Source: Giesbergeria sp. (GTDB lineage: Bacteria; Pseudomonadota; Gammaproteobacteria; Burkholderiales; Burkholderiaceae_C). From it: a stretch of DNA of 41,746 nt. The notes under the pieces are model-generated. The model was given only the letters and a program-made list of their open reading frames with translations. It did not search any database and had not been told where the DNA came from. A program made the position numbers and the translations under genes. Shown here piece after piece: positions 7,600-16,907 of the stretch. Where the stretch lies: the NCBI GenBank assembly GCA_023150295.1, contig JAKLLE010000029.1, positions 1 through 41,746 of the forward strand, read 5' to 3'. How positions within the stretch are numbered: the stretch's first letter is position 1; the number at the start of each line of letters is the position of its first letter.

Positions 7600-10353
7600 T
7601 CATGCCCCAAAGACCGCATCCCACAAGGCGAGCACGGCAGTCTGTTCCTTGTGCAGTTCTGCCAGCGGCCGCTGCGTAGGCACTTCATCCAGCCGCGCAC
7701 GGTGTTGTACGCGGCGCAGTTCGCGGTAGGCGCTGGCAGCCGCCTGGCCTACGCCGGGGGGCAGCAGGCCTGCGGCCTCGGCGCGTTGCAGCAGGGCGAT
7801 GTTGCCCACGTTGTCCACCAGCTCGGGGTGGGCGGCGGATTGCGACAGCACCAGGTACTGCACGGCGAATTCGGCGTCCACCATGCCGCCGGGGCTGTGC
7901 TTGACGTCGAACTGTCCCTCTGGTGCGGGGTGCGCTGCGCGAACGCGCTCGCGCATGGCGTGGATTTCCTGGCGCAGTGCTGCTGGATCGCGTTCTGCCG
8001 TGATCACTGCCTTGCGCACGGCGTCAAAGCGTTCGCGCAACGGGGGCTGGGTGGCTGCGGCGTCGCCGGGCAGGTCTTCGCTGCCCAGCACGAAGCGGGC
8101 GCGCGTCATGGCCTGGTGTTCCCAGGTCCAGGCGGTGTTGCTGCCGCGCTGTTGCTGGTACTTGGCATAGGCCTCGAAGCTGGTGACCAGCAGGCCGGAG
8201 TTGCCGTTGGGGCGGAGTTGGGTATCGATCTCGAACAGGTCTCCTTCGCCCGTCTTGACGGTGAGCCAGTTGATGAGCTTGCGCACGAAGGCGGCGTAGA
8301 TTTCGGGGGCGCGTTCGTCGTCGTCGTCGAAGACGAACACGATATCGAGGTCGCTGCCGTAGCCCAGCTCCTTGCCGCCGAGCTTGCCGTAGCCAATGAT
8401 GCCGAACTGTGGCGTGTCGCGGTGGCGTTGCTTGAGGCGGCTCCAGCACCATTGGGCGGTGATGCGCAGCACGCTGTCGGCCAGGAGCGAGAGGTCGTCG
8501 GCCACCTGCTCCACGGTGATGCGGCCTTCCACGTCGCGCGCCAGGGTGCGGAAGGTTTCCGCATGGTGCGCGCGGCGCAGCAGGTTGAGCAGGGCTTCGT
8601 CGTCGTCTTCCTGGGTGGAGCGCAGGGAGGCCAGGCGCAGTTGCAGGTCGCGCTCGAAGTCGGCGGCCACAAAGCGTTCCGACAGCAACTGGCTGCCCGC
8701 CAGCTCGTCGATGACGCCGGGGTGCTGAAGCAGGTAGCGCGCGGGCCAGCGCGCTGCGCCCAGCAGGTGCAGCAGTTGCTCGTGCACGGCGGGGCGCTCC
8801 AGCAGCAAGGCCAGGTAGCTTTCGCGGCGCATCAGCGGCTCCAGCCAGTTGACCAGGCGCACGGCGGCTTCTTCGCCGACGCGGCCTTCGCGCACCCATT
8901 GGGCCGTGCGTTGCACCAGGCGCAGCAATCGCCCCCGGGCCTCTTCGCGCAGTGCGGCCACGCGGGGGTGGTTGCGCCACTCGGCCACGCGTTCGTGCAG
9001 CAGGGGAGGGAGCTGTTCGAGCAGGCTTTCCAGCTCGGGTGTGCTGGCTGCACCGTTGGCGGAGCCGCCGTTGCAGCCATTGCACTTCTTGGGTTCTTCG
9101 GCGCCCAGCAGCGTGTCGAACTCCTGCGCCACCAGTTCGCGGTGCAGGTTCAGTTCGTGCAGGAATGCAGGGCAGTCGGGGTAACCCATGGTCTGGGCGA
9201 TCCAGGTCAGGTCGTCATCGCGCGTGGGCAGGACATGGGTCTGCTGGTCGTCCAGGTACTGGATGCGGTGCTCCACCTGGCGCAGGAAGGTGTAGGCGCG
9301 CGCCAGGGCCTGTGCAGACTGCGGTGGCATGAGGCCTGCGGTCGCCAGGCGTTGCAAGGCGTCCAGCGTGGGGCGGCGGCGCAGCTCTGGGAACTGGCCG
9401 CCGCGCACCACCTGCAACAGTTGCACGGTGAACTCGATTTCGCGGATGCCCCCGCGCGAGAGTTTGACGTCGTTGGCGCGCTCGGGGTGGCCTGCGCTGC
9501 GCTTGGTGGCGTGTTCGCGGATCTGGCGGTGCAGGCTGCGCAGGGACTCGAACACGTTGTAGTCCAGGTAGCGCCGGAACACAAAGGGCAGCACCACACC
9601 GCGCAAGGCCTGCACGGCCGTACCGGCAATGCTGTCGCTGGGCGCAACCACGCGGCTCTTGAGCCAGGCAAAGCGTTCCCATTCGCGGCCCTGCACCTGC
9701 AGGTATTCCTCCAGCGCTGCCAGCGATACGGCGGGCGGCCCCGAGTTGCCGTTGGGCCGCAGCGCCAGGTCCATGCGGAAGACGCAGCCATGCTCGGTGG
9801 TGTCGCCCACCGTGGTGTGGATGAGCCGGGCCACGCGGGCAAAGTATTCGGGGTTGGAGATGCGCCCGCGCCCGTCGGGGGTGCCGCTGGTTTCGCCGTC
9901 GTGCTCGTACACGTAGATCAGGTCGATGTCACTGGACACGTTGAGTTCGCGTGCGCCCAGCTTGCCCATGCCGATGATCCAGAACTCGACCGGCTGGCCT
10001 TCAGGACCGCAGGGGTGGCCGTGGCGGCTGTCCAGTTCGGCGCGGGCCTGGCGGCAGGCCTGGTCGAGCGCGATCTCTGCCAGCTCGGTCGTTGCCTGGG
10101 TGATGGTGGCCAGCGGCGCCTGGGCGCAGCAGTCCAGCTCGATGAGGCGCGCCATGACCAGTTGGCGCAGGATGCGCAGTGCTGCGGGCAGGGGCTGGCC
10201 GCGCTCCTGCAGCGCTGCCAATGTCTGCAGCATGTTGGCGCGCACCGGTGCGCCCGGCGGCAGCAGGGACCATTCATCGGCATAGCGGCGCTGCAGGCGT
10301 TGGTAAAAGCGCGAGTGCAGGGCCGGGTCGAGGGTGGGGGCGGCGGTGGTCAC
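7600..10353 (-). CDS. glnE: Bifunctional glutamine synthetase adenylyltransferase/adenylyl-removing enzyme
   Basis: GlnE adenylylates glutamine synthetase and removes the AMP by phosphorolysis, under control of PII proteins, thereby setting nitrogen assimilation. Both nucleotidyltransferase domains are seen: an N-terminal one with GMGKLGARELNVSSDIDLIY (DxD at about residues 142-144, de-adenylylation) and a C-terminal one with GYGKLGGKELGYGSDLDIVF (about residue 660, adenylylation). The frame is open to an ATG at 10452, but that would overlap the divergent yhdP gene and has no family similarity. GTG at 10353 (917 residues) or TTG at 10368 fits the family better. It stands alone, with the efflux regulator downstream in the same direction. 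Confidence 0.95.
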   Translation of the reverse strand: MTTAAPTLDPALHSRFYQRLQRRYADEWSLLPPGAPVRANMLQTLAALQERGQPLPAALRILRQLVMARLIELDCCAQAPLATITQATTELAEIALDQACRQARAELDSRHGHPCGPEGQPVEFWIIGMGKLGARELNVSSDIDLIYVYEHDGETSGTPDGRGRISNPEYFARVARLIHTTVGDTTEHGCVFRMDLALRPNGNSGPPAVSLAALEEYLQVQGREWERFAWLKSRVVAPSDSIAGTAVQALRGVVLPFVFRRYLDYNVFESLRSLHRQIREHATKRSAGHPERANDVKLSRGGIREIEFTVQLLQVVRGGQFPELRRRPTLDALQRLATAGLMPPQSAQALARAYTFLRQVEHRIQYLDDQQTHVLPTRDDDLTWIAQTMGYPDCPAFLHELNLHRELVAQEFDTLLGAEEPKKCNGCNGGSANGAASTPELESLLEQLPPLLHERVAEWRNHPRVAALREEARGRLLRLVQRTAQWVREGRVGEEAAVRLVNWLEPLMRRESYLALLLERPAVHEQLLHLLGAARWPARYLLQHPGVIDELAGSQLLSERFVAADFERDLQLRLASLRSTQEDDDEALLNLLRRAHHAETFRTLARDVEGRITVEQVADDLSLLADSVLRITAQWCWSRLKQRHRDTPQFGIIGYGKLGGKELGYGSDLDIVFVFDDDDERAPEIYAAFVRKLINWLTVKTGEGDLFEIDTQLRPNGNSGLLVTSFEAYAKYQQQRGSNTAWTWEHQAMTRARFVLGSEDLPGDAAATQPPLRERFDAVRKAVITAERDPAALRQEIHAMRERVRAAHPAPEGQFDVKHSPGGMVDAEFAVQYLVLSQSAAHPELVDNVGNIALLQRAEAAGLLPPGVGQAAASAYRELRRVQHRARLDEVPTQRPLAELHKEQTAVLALWDAVFGA

Positions 10354-10441
10354 AGTGGTGGGCGACAAGACGGCTGGAAAACAAGTGCCAGGGAGAAGGA
10401 ACCGGCACCGGGGGTGCGGGTCATAATCCCGGCCACATCCA

Positions 10442-13400
10442 ATGCCTGCCATGAACGTGCCTGTTGCCCATCCGACGCGCCTGCTCCGAACGATGGCATG
10501 GCTCGCCCGTTGGTCGCTGGGGCTGTTGCTGGGTGTGGCATTGCTGATGGCGGTGGCCTGGGGGGCGCTTCATGGCTGGATTGTGCCGCGTATCGGAAAT
10601 TACCGTGCGCAGTTGCAAGAGCAGGCCACGCAGGTGCTGGGGGTACCGGTGCGACTGGGCACGGTGACGGCGCGCACCGAAGGCTTGATCCCGACTGTGG
10701 AGCTCGGAGATGTGGCCTTGCTCGACCCCCAGGGGCGTGAGGCACTGCGCCTGCCGCGGGTGGTGCTGGCGGTCTCGCCCCGGTCGCTGTGGAAATTCGG
10801 TTTCGAGCAGCTGTACATCGACAGCCCCGAGCTGGACATCCGGCGCACGCCCGAAGGGCGCATCCTGCTGGCCGGGTTGGAGCTGCCCGACCAGGGGCCG
10901 AACGACGGGGCGGCCGCCGACTGGTTCTTCTCGCAACCGGAACTCGTCATCCGCGGAGGTACGCTGCGCTGGACCGATGAGCTGCGCGGCGCGCCGCCCT
11001 TGGCGCTGCGGGATGTGGACATCGTGGTGCGCAACGGCAACTGGCGCCACAGCCTGCGCATCGACGCTACGCCGCCGCCCGAATGGGGCGATCGATTCAC
11101 GCTGGTGGGGCGGTTCCGCCAGCCACTGCTGAGCACCCACAGCGGGCGCTGGCAGGACTGGAGTGGGCAGTTGTACGCCCAGTTTGCGCGGGTCGATGTC
11201 TCGCGCCTGCACCGCCATGCCGACCTGGGCATTGCCGTGGCACAGGGGCGCGGGGCGGTGCGTGCCTGGGTGGATGTCGAGCGCGGCCAGTGGATGGGCG
11301 GCACTGTGGACCTGGCGCTGGCCGATGTGAACACCACCCTGGCCGAGACTCTCCAGCCCCTGGTGCTGCCCTCGGTGCAGGGCCGCCTGGGGGCGCGGCG
11401 TCTGGCGGGGGGCATGGAGGTTTCGACCCAGGACCTGCAGTTCACCACCGACGACGGGCTGCGCTGGCCCGGTGGCAATGCCCGCATCAAGCACACCGAG
11501 GCGCGCAAGGGCAACCCCGAGCAGGGGGAGTTCCAGGCCGACCGGCTGGACCTGGCCCTGCTGGCGCGCATCGCCGACCGCCTGCCACTGGACGCCCAGG
11601 CACACCAGGCACTGCGCACCTACGTGCCCCAGGGCCTGGTGGAAACCATCGAAGCGCGCTGGCAGGGGCCGCTGACCGCACCACGCAGCTACCAGGCACG
11701 TGGGCGTGTGTCGGGCCTGTCGCTGGCGGGCAGGCCGCAGCCCACCGAGGTGAATGGCGCGCAGGCCCAGGCGATCGGGTTGCGTGGCGCGACCATGGAC
11801 TTCGACCTGACGCAGCAGGGCGGCTCGGCCACGGTGTCCATGGAGCAGGGTGCCCTGGTGTTGCCGGGGGTGTTTGAAGAGCCAGTGCTGCCGCTGGACC
11901 AGTTCCACGCCAGCGTGCAATGGCAGATCGATGGCGAGCGCATCGGCCTGCAGATCAGCGACGCACGCTTTGCCAATGCCGATGCCCAGGGCGTGGCCCG
12001 CGCCAGTTGGCAGACCAGCGATCCGGCGCGTTCGGGCAGCCGCTCTCGCTTTCCGGGGGTGTTGGACCTCAGCGGCACACTCGAACGCGCCGACGGCACG
12101 CGCGTGCACCGCTACCTGCCACTGTCCATCCCGCCCGATGCACGCCACTATGTGCGCGACGCGGTGCTGGCAGGCAATGCCAGCGATGTGCAGTTCCGCG
12201 TGCGCGGCGACCTGTACGACATGCCCTTCAACGACCCGCGCCAGGGCGAGTTTCGCATCGCGGCCAAGGTGCGCGATGTGACCTTTGGTTTCGTGCCGCC
12301 GCGCCTGCAGCCCGCAGGCGAGTCGCCCTGGCCCGTGCTGGTGCAGTTGGGCGGGGAGCTGATCTTTGAGCGCTCGTCCATGCGCGTGCGCGACGCCAGC
12401 GGGCGCTTTGAGGGCCGCCCCGGCCTGCAGGCCAGCAAGGTGCAGGCCGAGATTCCCGACCTGGCCCACACCGTGGTGGGCGTGAGCGCCGATGCGCGCG
12501 GCCCCCTGGGTGAACTGCTGGCGCTGATGAAGGCCTCACCCCTGTCGGCCATGACCGGCCACGCCCTGGACGATGCCCAGGGCAGCGGCACTGCCGACCT
12601 TCGGCTGAAGCTGGAGCTGCCGATCAGCGACATGCACAAGTCACGCGTGCAGGGAGCGCTCACCCTGGCAGGCAACGACCTGCGCATCACGCCCGACACC
12701 CCGGCGCTGGCGCGCACGCGTGGTACGGTGCAGTTCAGTGAGGCCGGCTTTGCCCTTGCGGGCGTGCAGGCCCGTGCGCTGGGGGGCGATGTGCGCCTGG
12801 AAGGCGGCATGCGCCCGCCCCCCGCAGGCCCTGCGGCGCTGGAGGCGCCCCTGCTGCAATTGCGCGCCCAGGGCACCGCCAGTGCCGAAGGGCTGCGCCA
12901 GGCACGCGAGCTCGGCGTACTGGCCCAACTGGCCCAAAAGGCGACGGGAACCACCCCCTACAGCGTTGTGTTTGCCGTGCGCAGGGGGGTGCCCGAGCTG
13001 CAGGTCAGCACCAGCCTGCAAGGCATGGCGCTGGCGCTGCCCGCACCGCTGGGCAAGGCGGCCGAGTCGGCCTTGCCGGTGCGCTTTGAGAACCAGGTCA
13101 CACGCGCGTCGCTGGCGCCTGCGCCCAACGGCGCGGCGGTGCCCTTGCAGGACCGGCTGGCGTTGCGTGTGGAAGGCGTGGGCGCGGTGGACTACCTGCG
13201 TGACTGGGTGGGCGGAACGTCCCAGGTGGTCAATGGCTCTGTCACGCTCGGCCTGGGTTCTCAGGAGGGAACCCCCACGCCGGAGCGCGGCGTGGCCGCC
13301 AACCTCCAGCTGGGCGATGTGGACGTGGATACCTGGCAGGCATTGCTGGCGGGCACCCCGGCGCAGGGCGGAAAGGACGCGGCCAGCACCCTTCAGGACT

Positions 13401-14578
13401 ACCTGCCCAACGTGTTGGCCCTGCGCGCGCGCTCCGTCACCGCGCAGGGGCGCACACTGAACGACGTGGTGGTGGGTGGATCGCGCCAGGGCCTGGTCTG
13501 GCGCGCCAACCTCGACGCACGTGAACTCGGCGGCTACGTGGAGTACCGCCAGGCGCAGGCGCCCGATGCAGGCAGTGCCCGCCTGCACGCCCGCCTGGCG
13601 CGCATGTCCATGCCGCAAAGCGCTGCCACGCAGGTGGAGGCCATGCTGGACGCGCAGCCGGCCAGCCTGCCCGCGCTGGACATCGTGGTGGACGACTTCG
13701 AGCTGCGCGGGCGCCGCCTGGGGCGCCTGGAAGTCGAGGCCCAGAACCGGGCACTTGATGGCGGCCAGCGCGAATGGCGGCTGGCCAAGTTCAACCTGAT
13801 CACTCCCGAGGCCCAGTTCCAGGCCAGCGGGAACTGGGCTTCGCTGCAGGCACCGGGGCTGGCAACGGGCGCGGCCGCCCCCCGGCGCACGGTGCTCAAT
13901 TTCCGGCTCGACATCCAGGACGCCGGGCAACTGCTGGAGCGCCTGGGTCAGAGCGGTGCGCTGCGCCGCGGCAAGGGCCGCATGGAAGGCATGGTGGCCT
14001 GGCGCGGCGCGCCCGTCAGCCCCGACTACGCGACCATGACCGGCCAGGTGCAGCTGGCCATTGAAGCAGGCCAGTTCCTCAAGGCCGACCCCGGTCTGGC
14101 CAAGCTCCTGGGCGTGCTCAGCCTGCAGGCGCTGCCTCGGCGGCTGACGCTGGACTTCCGCGACGTGTTCAGCGAGGGCTTCAGCTTTGACTTTGTGCGT
14201 GGTGACGTGCGCATCGACCAGGGGGTGGCCATGACCAACAACCTGCAAATGAAGGGCGTGAACGCCGCCGTGCTGATGGAGGGCCGCGCCGACATCGAAC
14301 GCGAAACCCAGGACCTGCACGTGGTGGTGGTGCCCGAGATCAACGCCATGACCGCCTCGCTCGTGGCCACGGCCATCAACCCCCTGATCGGGCTGGGCAG
14401 CTTTCTGGCGCAAATGGCCTTGCGTGGCCCGCTGATCGAGGCGGCCACGCAGGAATTCCGTATCGACGGCACCTGGACCGACCCGCGCGTCACGCGCCTG
14501 CCACGCCGCGCCCGAGGCGCAGCCACCGAGCCGGGGGCCACCACGCCGGCCTCGGACGCCTTACCCGGAGAACGCTGA
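10442..14578 (+). CDS. yhdP: YhdP-family AsmA-like lipid transport protein
   Basis: The protein has 1378 residues, typical of the YhdP family (TIGR02099, DUF3971 plus AsmA-like C-terminus). A single N-terminal membrane helix (WSLGLLLGVALLMAVAWGAL) is followed by a long periplasmic region of repeated beta-strand segments. In enterobacteria YhdP, with TamB and YdbH, carries phospholipids between inner and outer membranes. The C-terminal AsmA-like part includes VRGDVRIDQGVAMTNNLQMK. ATG at 10442 and ATG at 10451 are both possible starts and neither has a strong ribosome site. The stop overlaps the next start (TGATG), coupling it to the nitrilase-family gene. The gap to glnE (10354-10441) must hold both divergent promoters; CATAAT near 10422 is a possible -10. 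Confidence 0.9.
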   Translation: MPAMNVPVAHPTRLLRTMAWLARWSLGLLLGVALLMAVAWGALHGWIVPRIGNYRAQLQEQATQVLGVPVRLGTVTARTEGLIPTVELGDVALLDPQGREALRLPRVVLAVSPRSLWKFGFEQLYIDSPELDIRRTPEGRILLAGLELPDQGPNDGAAADWFFSQPELVIRGGTLRWTDELRGAPPLALRDVDIVVRNGNWRHSLRIDATPPPEWGDRFTLVGRFRQPLLSTHSGRWQDWSGQLYAQFARVDVSRLHRHADLGIAVAQGRGAVRAWVDVERGQWMGGTVDLALADVNTTLAETLQPLVLPSVQGRLGARRLAGGMEVSTQDLQFTTDDGLRWPGGNARIKHTEARKGNPEQGEFQADRLDLALLARIADRLPLDAQAHQALRTYVPQGLVETIEARWQGPLTAPRSYQARGRVSGLSLAGRPQPTEVNGAQAQAIGLRGATMDFDLTQQGGSATVSMEQGALVLPGVFEEPVLPLDQFHASVQWQIDGERIGLQISDARFANADAQGVARASWQTSDPARSGSRSRFPGVLDLSGTLERADGTRVHRYLPLSIPPDARHYVRDAVLAGNASDVQFRVRGDLYDMPFNDPRQGEFRIAAKVRDVTFGFVPPRLQPAGESPWPVLVQLGGELIFERSSMRVRDASGRFEGRPGLQASKVQAEIPDLAHTVVGVSADARGPLGELLALMKASPLSAMTGHALDDAQGSGTADLRLKLELPISDMHKSRVQGALTLAGNDLRITPDTPALARTRGTVQFSEAGFALAGVQARALGGDVRLEGGMRPPPAGPAALEAPLLQLRAQGTASAEGLRQARELGVLAQLAQKATGTTPYSVVFAVRRGVPELQVSTSLQGMALALPAPLGKAAESALPVRFENQVTRASLAPAPNGAAVPLQDRLALRVEGVGAVDYLRDWVGGTSQVVNGSVTLGLGSQEGTPTPERGVAANLQLGDVDVDTWQALLAGTPAQGGKDAASTLQDYLPNVLALRARSVTAQGRTLNDVVVGGSRQGLVWRANLDARELGGYVEYRQAQAPDAGSARLHARLARMSMPQSAATQVEAMLDAQPASLPALDIVVDDFELRGRRLGRLEVEAQNRALDGGQREWRLAKFNLITPEAQFQASGNWASLQAPGLATGAAAPRRTVLNFRLDIQDAGQLLERLGQSGALRRGKGRMEGMVAWRGAPVSPDYATMTGQVQLAIEAGQFLKADPGLAKLLGVLSLQALPRRLTLDFRDVFSEGFSFDFVRGDVRIDQGVAMTNNLQMKGVNAAVLMEGRADIERETQDLHVVVVPEINAMTASLVATAINPLIGLGSFLAQMALRGPLIEAATQEFRIDGTWTDPRVTRLPRRARGAATEPGATTPASDALPGER

Positions 14579-15396
14579 TGAAGATCGCTGCCGTGCAAAT
14601 GGTCTCCACCCCGCGCTGGGCCGACAACCAGGCCAGCGCCCGCGCCCTGCTGGAGCAGGCTGCCGCCCAGGGGGTGGAACTGGCGGTGCTGCCCGAGTAC
14701 TTTGGCGCCATCGGCGCGCGCGACACCGACAAGCTCGCCCTGCGCGAGGCGCCGGGCGAAGGCCCCATGCAGGCCTTCCTGGCCGACACTGCCCGTGCGC
14801 TGGGCCTGTGGATCGTGGGCGGCACCGTGCCGCTGGCCACGCCAGACCCGCACAAGGTGCGCAACACCGTGCTGGCGTATGCGCCGGACGGCGATTGCGT
14901 GGCACGCTACGACAAGATTCACCTGTTCCGCTTTGACAACGGCAGCGAGCGCTACGACGAAGGCAGCGTCATCGAGCCGGGCAGTGCACCCGTGCAGTTC
15001 AGCCTGCACAGCCGCGCGGGCCAGCGCTGGTGCGTGGGGCTGAGCGTGTGCTACGACCTGCGCTTTCCCGAGCTGTACCGCCAGCACGCCCAGGCAGGCG
15101 CCGACCTGCTGCTGGTGCCCAGCGCCTTCACCTACACCACCGGCCAGGCGCACTGGGAGGTGCTGCTGCGCGCCCGCGCCATCGAGAACCAGGCCTATGT
15201 GCTGGCCCCGGCCCAGGGCGGGCGGCACGAAACCGGGCGCCGCACCTGGGGACACAGCATGCTGGTCGATGCCTGGGGCAGCGTCCAGGCGCTGCAGGCG
15301 CAAGGCCCGGGACTGGTGGTGGGCACGCTGGATGCACAGCACCTGCAGCAGGTGCGCGCGCAACTGCCTGCGCTCACGCACCGGGTGTTGAAGTGA
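14578..15396 (+). CDS. Carbon-nitrogen hydrolase of the nitrilase superfamily (Nit1/deaminated glutathione amidase-like)
   Basis: The 272-residue cytoplasmic amidase shows the complete nitrilase-superfamily triad: Glu40 in AVLPEYFG, Lys113 in YDKIHLF and Cys158 in GLSVCYDLRFPELYR. The sequence around the cysteine and the length fit the Nit1/Nit2 group, which cleaves deaminated glutathione or alpha-ketoglutaramate as metabolite repair; the exact substrate cannot be fixed here. The start codon overlaps the yhdP stop by one base, so the pair is co-translated. A hairpin repeat (15399-15520) begins just after the stop codon. Confidence 0.88.
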   Translation: MKIAAVQMVSTPRWADNQASARALLEQAAAQGVELAVLPEYFGAIGARDTDKLALREAPGEGPMQAFLADTARALGLWIVGGTVPLATPDPHKVRNTVLAYAPDGDCVARYDKIHLFRFDNGSERYDEGSVIEPGSAPVQFSLHSRAGQRWCVGLSVCYDLRFPELYRQHAQAGADLLLVPSAFTYTTGQAHWEVLLRARAIENQAYVLAPAQGGRHETGRRTWGHSMLVDAWGSVQALQAQGPGLVVGTLDAQHLQQVRAQLPALTHRVLK

Positions 15397-15398
15397 AG

Positions 15399-15520
15399 CA
15401 TCCCCCTGAGGTGCTGCGCACCTTCCCCCCTCTCTCCAATCGCTGCGCGATTGGGGAGGGGGGACGCTGCCAGCGCCCGCATGTGGGAATACTGGCGGCC
15501 CTTGCGCGGGAGCCCTGGCC
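15399..15520 (-). repeat. Dispersed hairpin repeat, copy B
   Basis: This is the reverse complement of the element at 5288-5396. The outer conserved blocks are the same (minus strand GCCAGGGCTCCCGCGCAAGG at one end, GGGGGGAAGGTGCGCAGC at the other). The central stem is CCAATCGC/GCGATTGG here and GCATCGC/GCGATGC in copy A: several bases differ but pairing is kept. It lies immediately 3' of the nitrilase-family gene and may serve as its transcript end. Confidence 0.7.
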
Positions 15521-15579
15521 TGGGGCGTGCCAGTTTCATGCGTCGCGGGTGGTGCAAGCACCCTGAAAACTCTGATGGC

Positions 15580-15693
15580 CTACTGGTCTTCGTCCGGCGG
15601 CTCACCTCCGGGCCGCCCCGAAAACATGGTCCACCACACGATCAGCACCAGGATCAGCAGCGCTGCCAGGGCTTCAAGCAAAATCAGAACCAT
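15580..15693 (-). CDS. 37-residue membrane protein, divergent from mltA
   Basis: A short frame encodes one hydrophobic helix (LILLEALAALLILVLIVWWT) followed by a short polar, acidic tail (GRPGGEPPDEDQ). AGGAG lies about ten bases upstream of its ATG. Its start codon shares two bases with the mltA start: CATG at 15691-15694 reads as ATG on both strands. The clean helix-plus-tail composition and the ribosome site argue for a real small protein, and I recall similar short proteins from relatives, though that needs a search. Function is unknown. A single-pass partner of envelope machinery such as MltA is possible but is inference only. Confidence 0.55.
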   Translation of the reverse strand: MVLILLEALAALLILVLIVWWTMFSGRPGGEPPDEDQ

Positions 15694-16840
15694 GACATGG
15701 AATCTCCTGCGCCTTGGGGCGATGGCACTGATTGTAGGAACGCTGGCGGCCTGCTCTTCGGCACCCGATGTGGACACCGCGCCCGAACCACCGCTGTCCA
15801 CCCGAGCGCCCGTCGCACTGCCCGGTGATGCGGGGCCCCTGCCCCCGGCGCGCATGCAGCCCAAGAGCCGCTGGGTGCCGGTGCGCTGGGCCGAGCTGCC
15901 CGGCTTTTCCGACGATGCGCTGCACGAGGCCTGGAACGCCTGGGTGCGCAGTTGCGAGCGCCCCGCGCCCGCCTTCCAGGCGCTGTGTGGCGAGGTGCGC
16001 CAGCTCAGCATTGCGAGCAGCGACGAGCAACGCGCCTGGATGGTGGCGCGCCTGCAACCCTACCGCATTGAAACGCACGACGGCCAGGCCGAGGGCCTGC
16101 TCACCGCTTACTACGAACCCCTGCTGGACGCGGCCCGCACCAGCGGCAACGGCTACCAGGTGCCGCTGTACCGCCCTCCCGCCGCGCTGGGTCAGCGCAA
16201 GCCCTGGTACTCGCGCCAGGACATCGACACCCTGCCCGAGGCGCAGGCGCAACTGGCCGGGCGCGCCATTGCTTGGCTGCGCGACCCGGTGGACGCCATG
16301 GTGTTGCACATCCAGGGCTCGGGCCGCCTGCGCGTGCAAGAGCCCGACGGCAGCGTGCGCATGGTGCGCGTGGCCTACGCAGGCAGCAACGACCAGCCCT
16401 ACCAGAGCGTGGGCCGCTGGCTGCTGGACCAGGGCCTCACGCGCGACGCCACCTGGCCCGGCATCAAGGCCTGGATCGCCGCCAACCCGCAGCGCGTGAA
16501 CGAGCTGCTCTGGAGCAACCCGCGCTACGTGTTCTTCAAGGAGGAGCCGCTGGATGCGCTCGACGCCGGCTTCGGCCCGCGCGGTGCGCAGGGCGTGCCG
16601 CTGACGCCGGGCCGCTCCATCGCCGTGGACCGCCAGAGCATTCCCTACGGCACGCCCGTGTGGCTGGCCTCCAGCGGGCCGCAGGTGCAATTGGGCCGCC
16701 TGGTGCTGGCGCAGGACACGGGCAGCGCCATCCTGGGTGCGGTGCGGGCCGACTACTTCACCGGCTGGGGGCAGGAGGCCGGGGAGATCGCCGGGCGGCT
16801 CAAGCAGGGGCTGCGGCTGTGGGCGCTCTGGCCGCGCTGA
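15692..16840 (+). CDS. mltA: Membrane-bound lytic murein transglycosylase A
   Basis: MltA cleaves the glycan strand of peptidoglycan to give 1,6-anhydromuropeptides and is anchored to the outer membrane. The product has 382 residues with a lipoprotein signal ending in LAAC (Cys21). The central MltA barrel region includes GLLTAYYEPLLDAARTSGNG and VDAMVLHIQGSGRLRV. The C-terminal 3D domain contains AQDTGSAILGAVRADYF, whose Asp342 matches the catalytic aspartate of the family. ATG at 15692 is chosen because it gives a standard lipoprotein signal; upstream in-frame ATGs would add unrelated residues. It ends just before a convergent gene. Confidence 0.93.
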   Translation: MTWNLLRLGAMALIVGTLAACSSAPDVDTAPEPPLSTRAPVALPGDAGPLPPARMQPKSRWVPVRWAELPGFSDDALHEAWNAWVRSCERPAPAFQALCGEVRQLSIASSDEQRAWMVARLQPYRIETHDGQAEGLLTAYYEPLLDAARTSGNGYQVPLYRPPAALGQRKPWYSRQDIDTLPEAQAQLAGRAIAWLRDPVDAMVLHIQGSGRLRVQEPDGSVRMVRVAYAGSNDQPYQSVGRWLLDQGLTRDATWPGIKAWIAANPQRVNELLWSNPRYVFFKEEPLDALDAGFGPRGAQGVPLTPGRSIAVDRQSIPYGTPVWLASSGPQVQLGRLVLAQDTGSAILGAVRADYFTGWGQEAGEIAGRLKQGLRLWALWPR

Positions 16841-16845
16841 TTTTT

Positions 16846-16907
16846 ATGCCAAATTGGCCTCTGGCGCTTATTTTATAAGCGCTAACAGCTATCAAAATAA
16901 TAGCATT
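16846..16907 (-). repeat. GATAGC/GCGCTT dispersed repeat, copy 2
   Basis: On the minus strand this reads TTTTGATAGCTGTTAGCGCT then TATAAAATAAGCGCCAGAGG and CCAATTTGG. It fills the gap between the 3' ends of mltA and the convergent secreted-protein gene and directly abuts the latter's TAA. The inverted AGCGCT/AAGCGC halves could fold and act as a transcript end for either gene. Confidence 0.7.

Noticed and set aside
7531-10740. Long plus-strand open frame opposite glnE
   Set aside because: It covers glnE in antisense, lacks domains and has low-complexity composition. GlnE's two nucleotidyltransferase motifs settle the coding strand.
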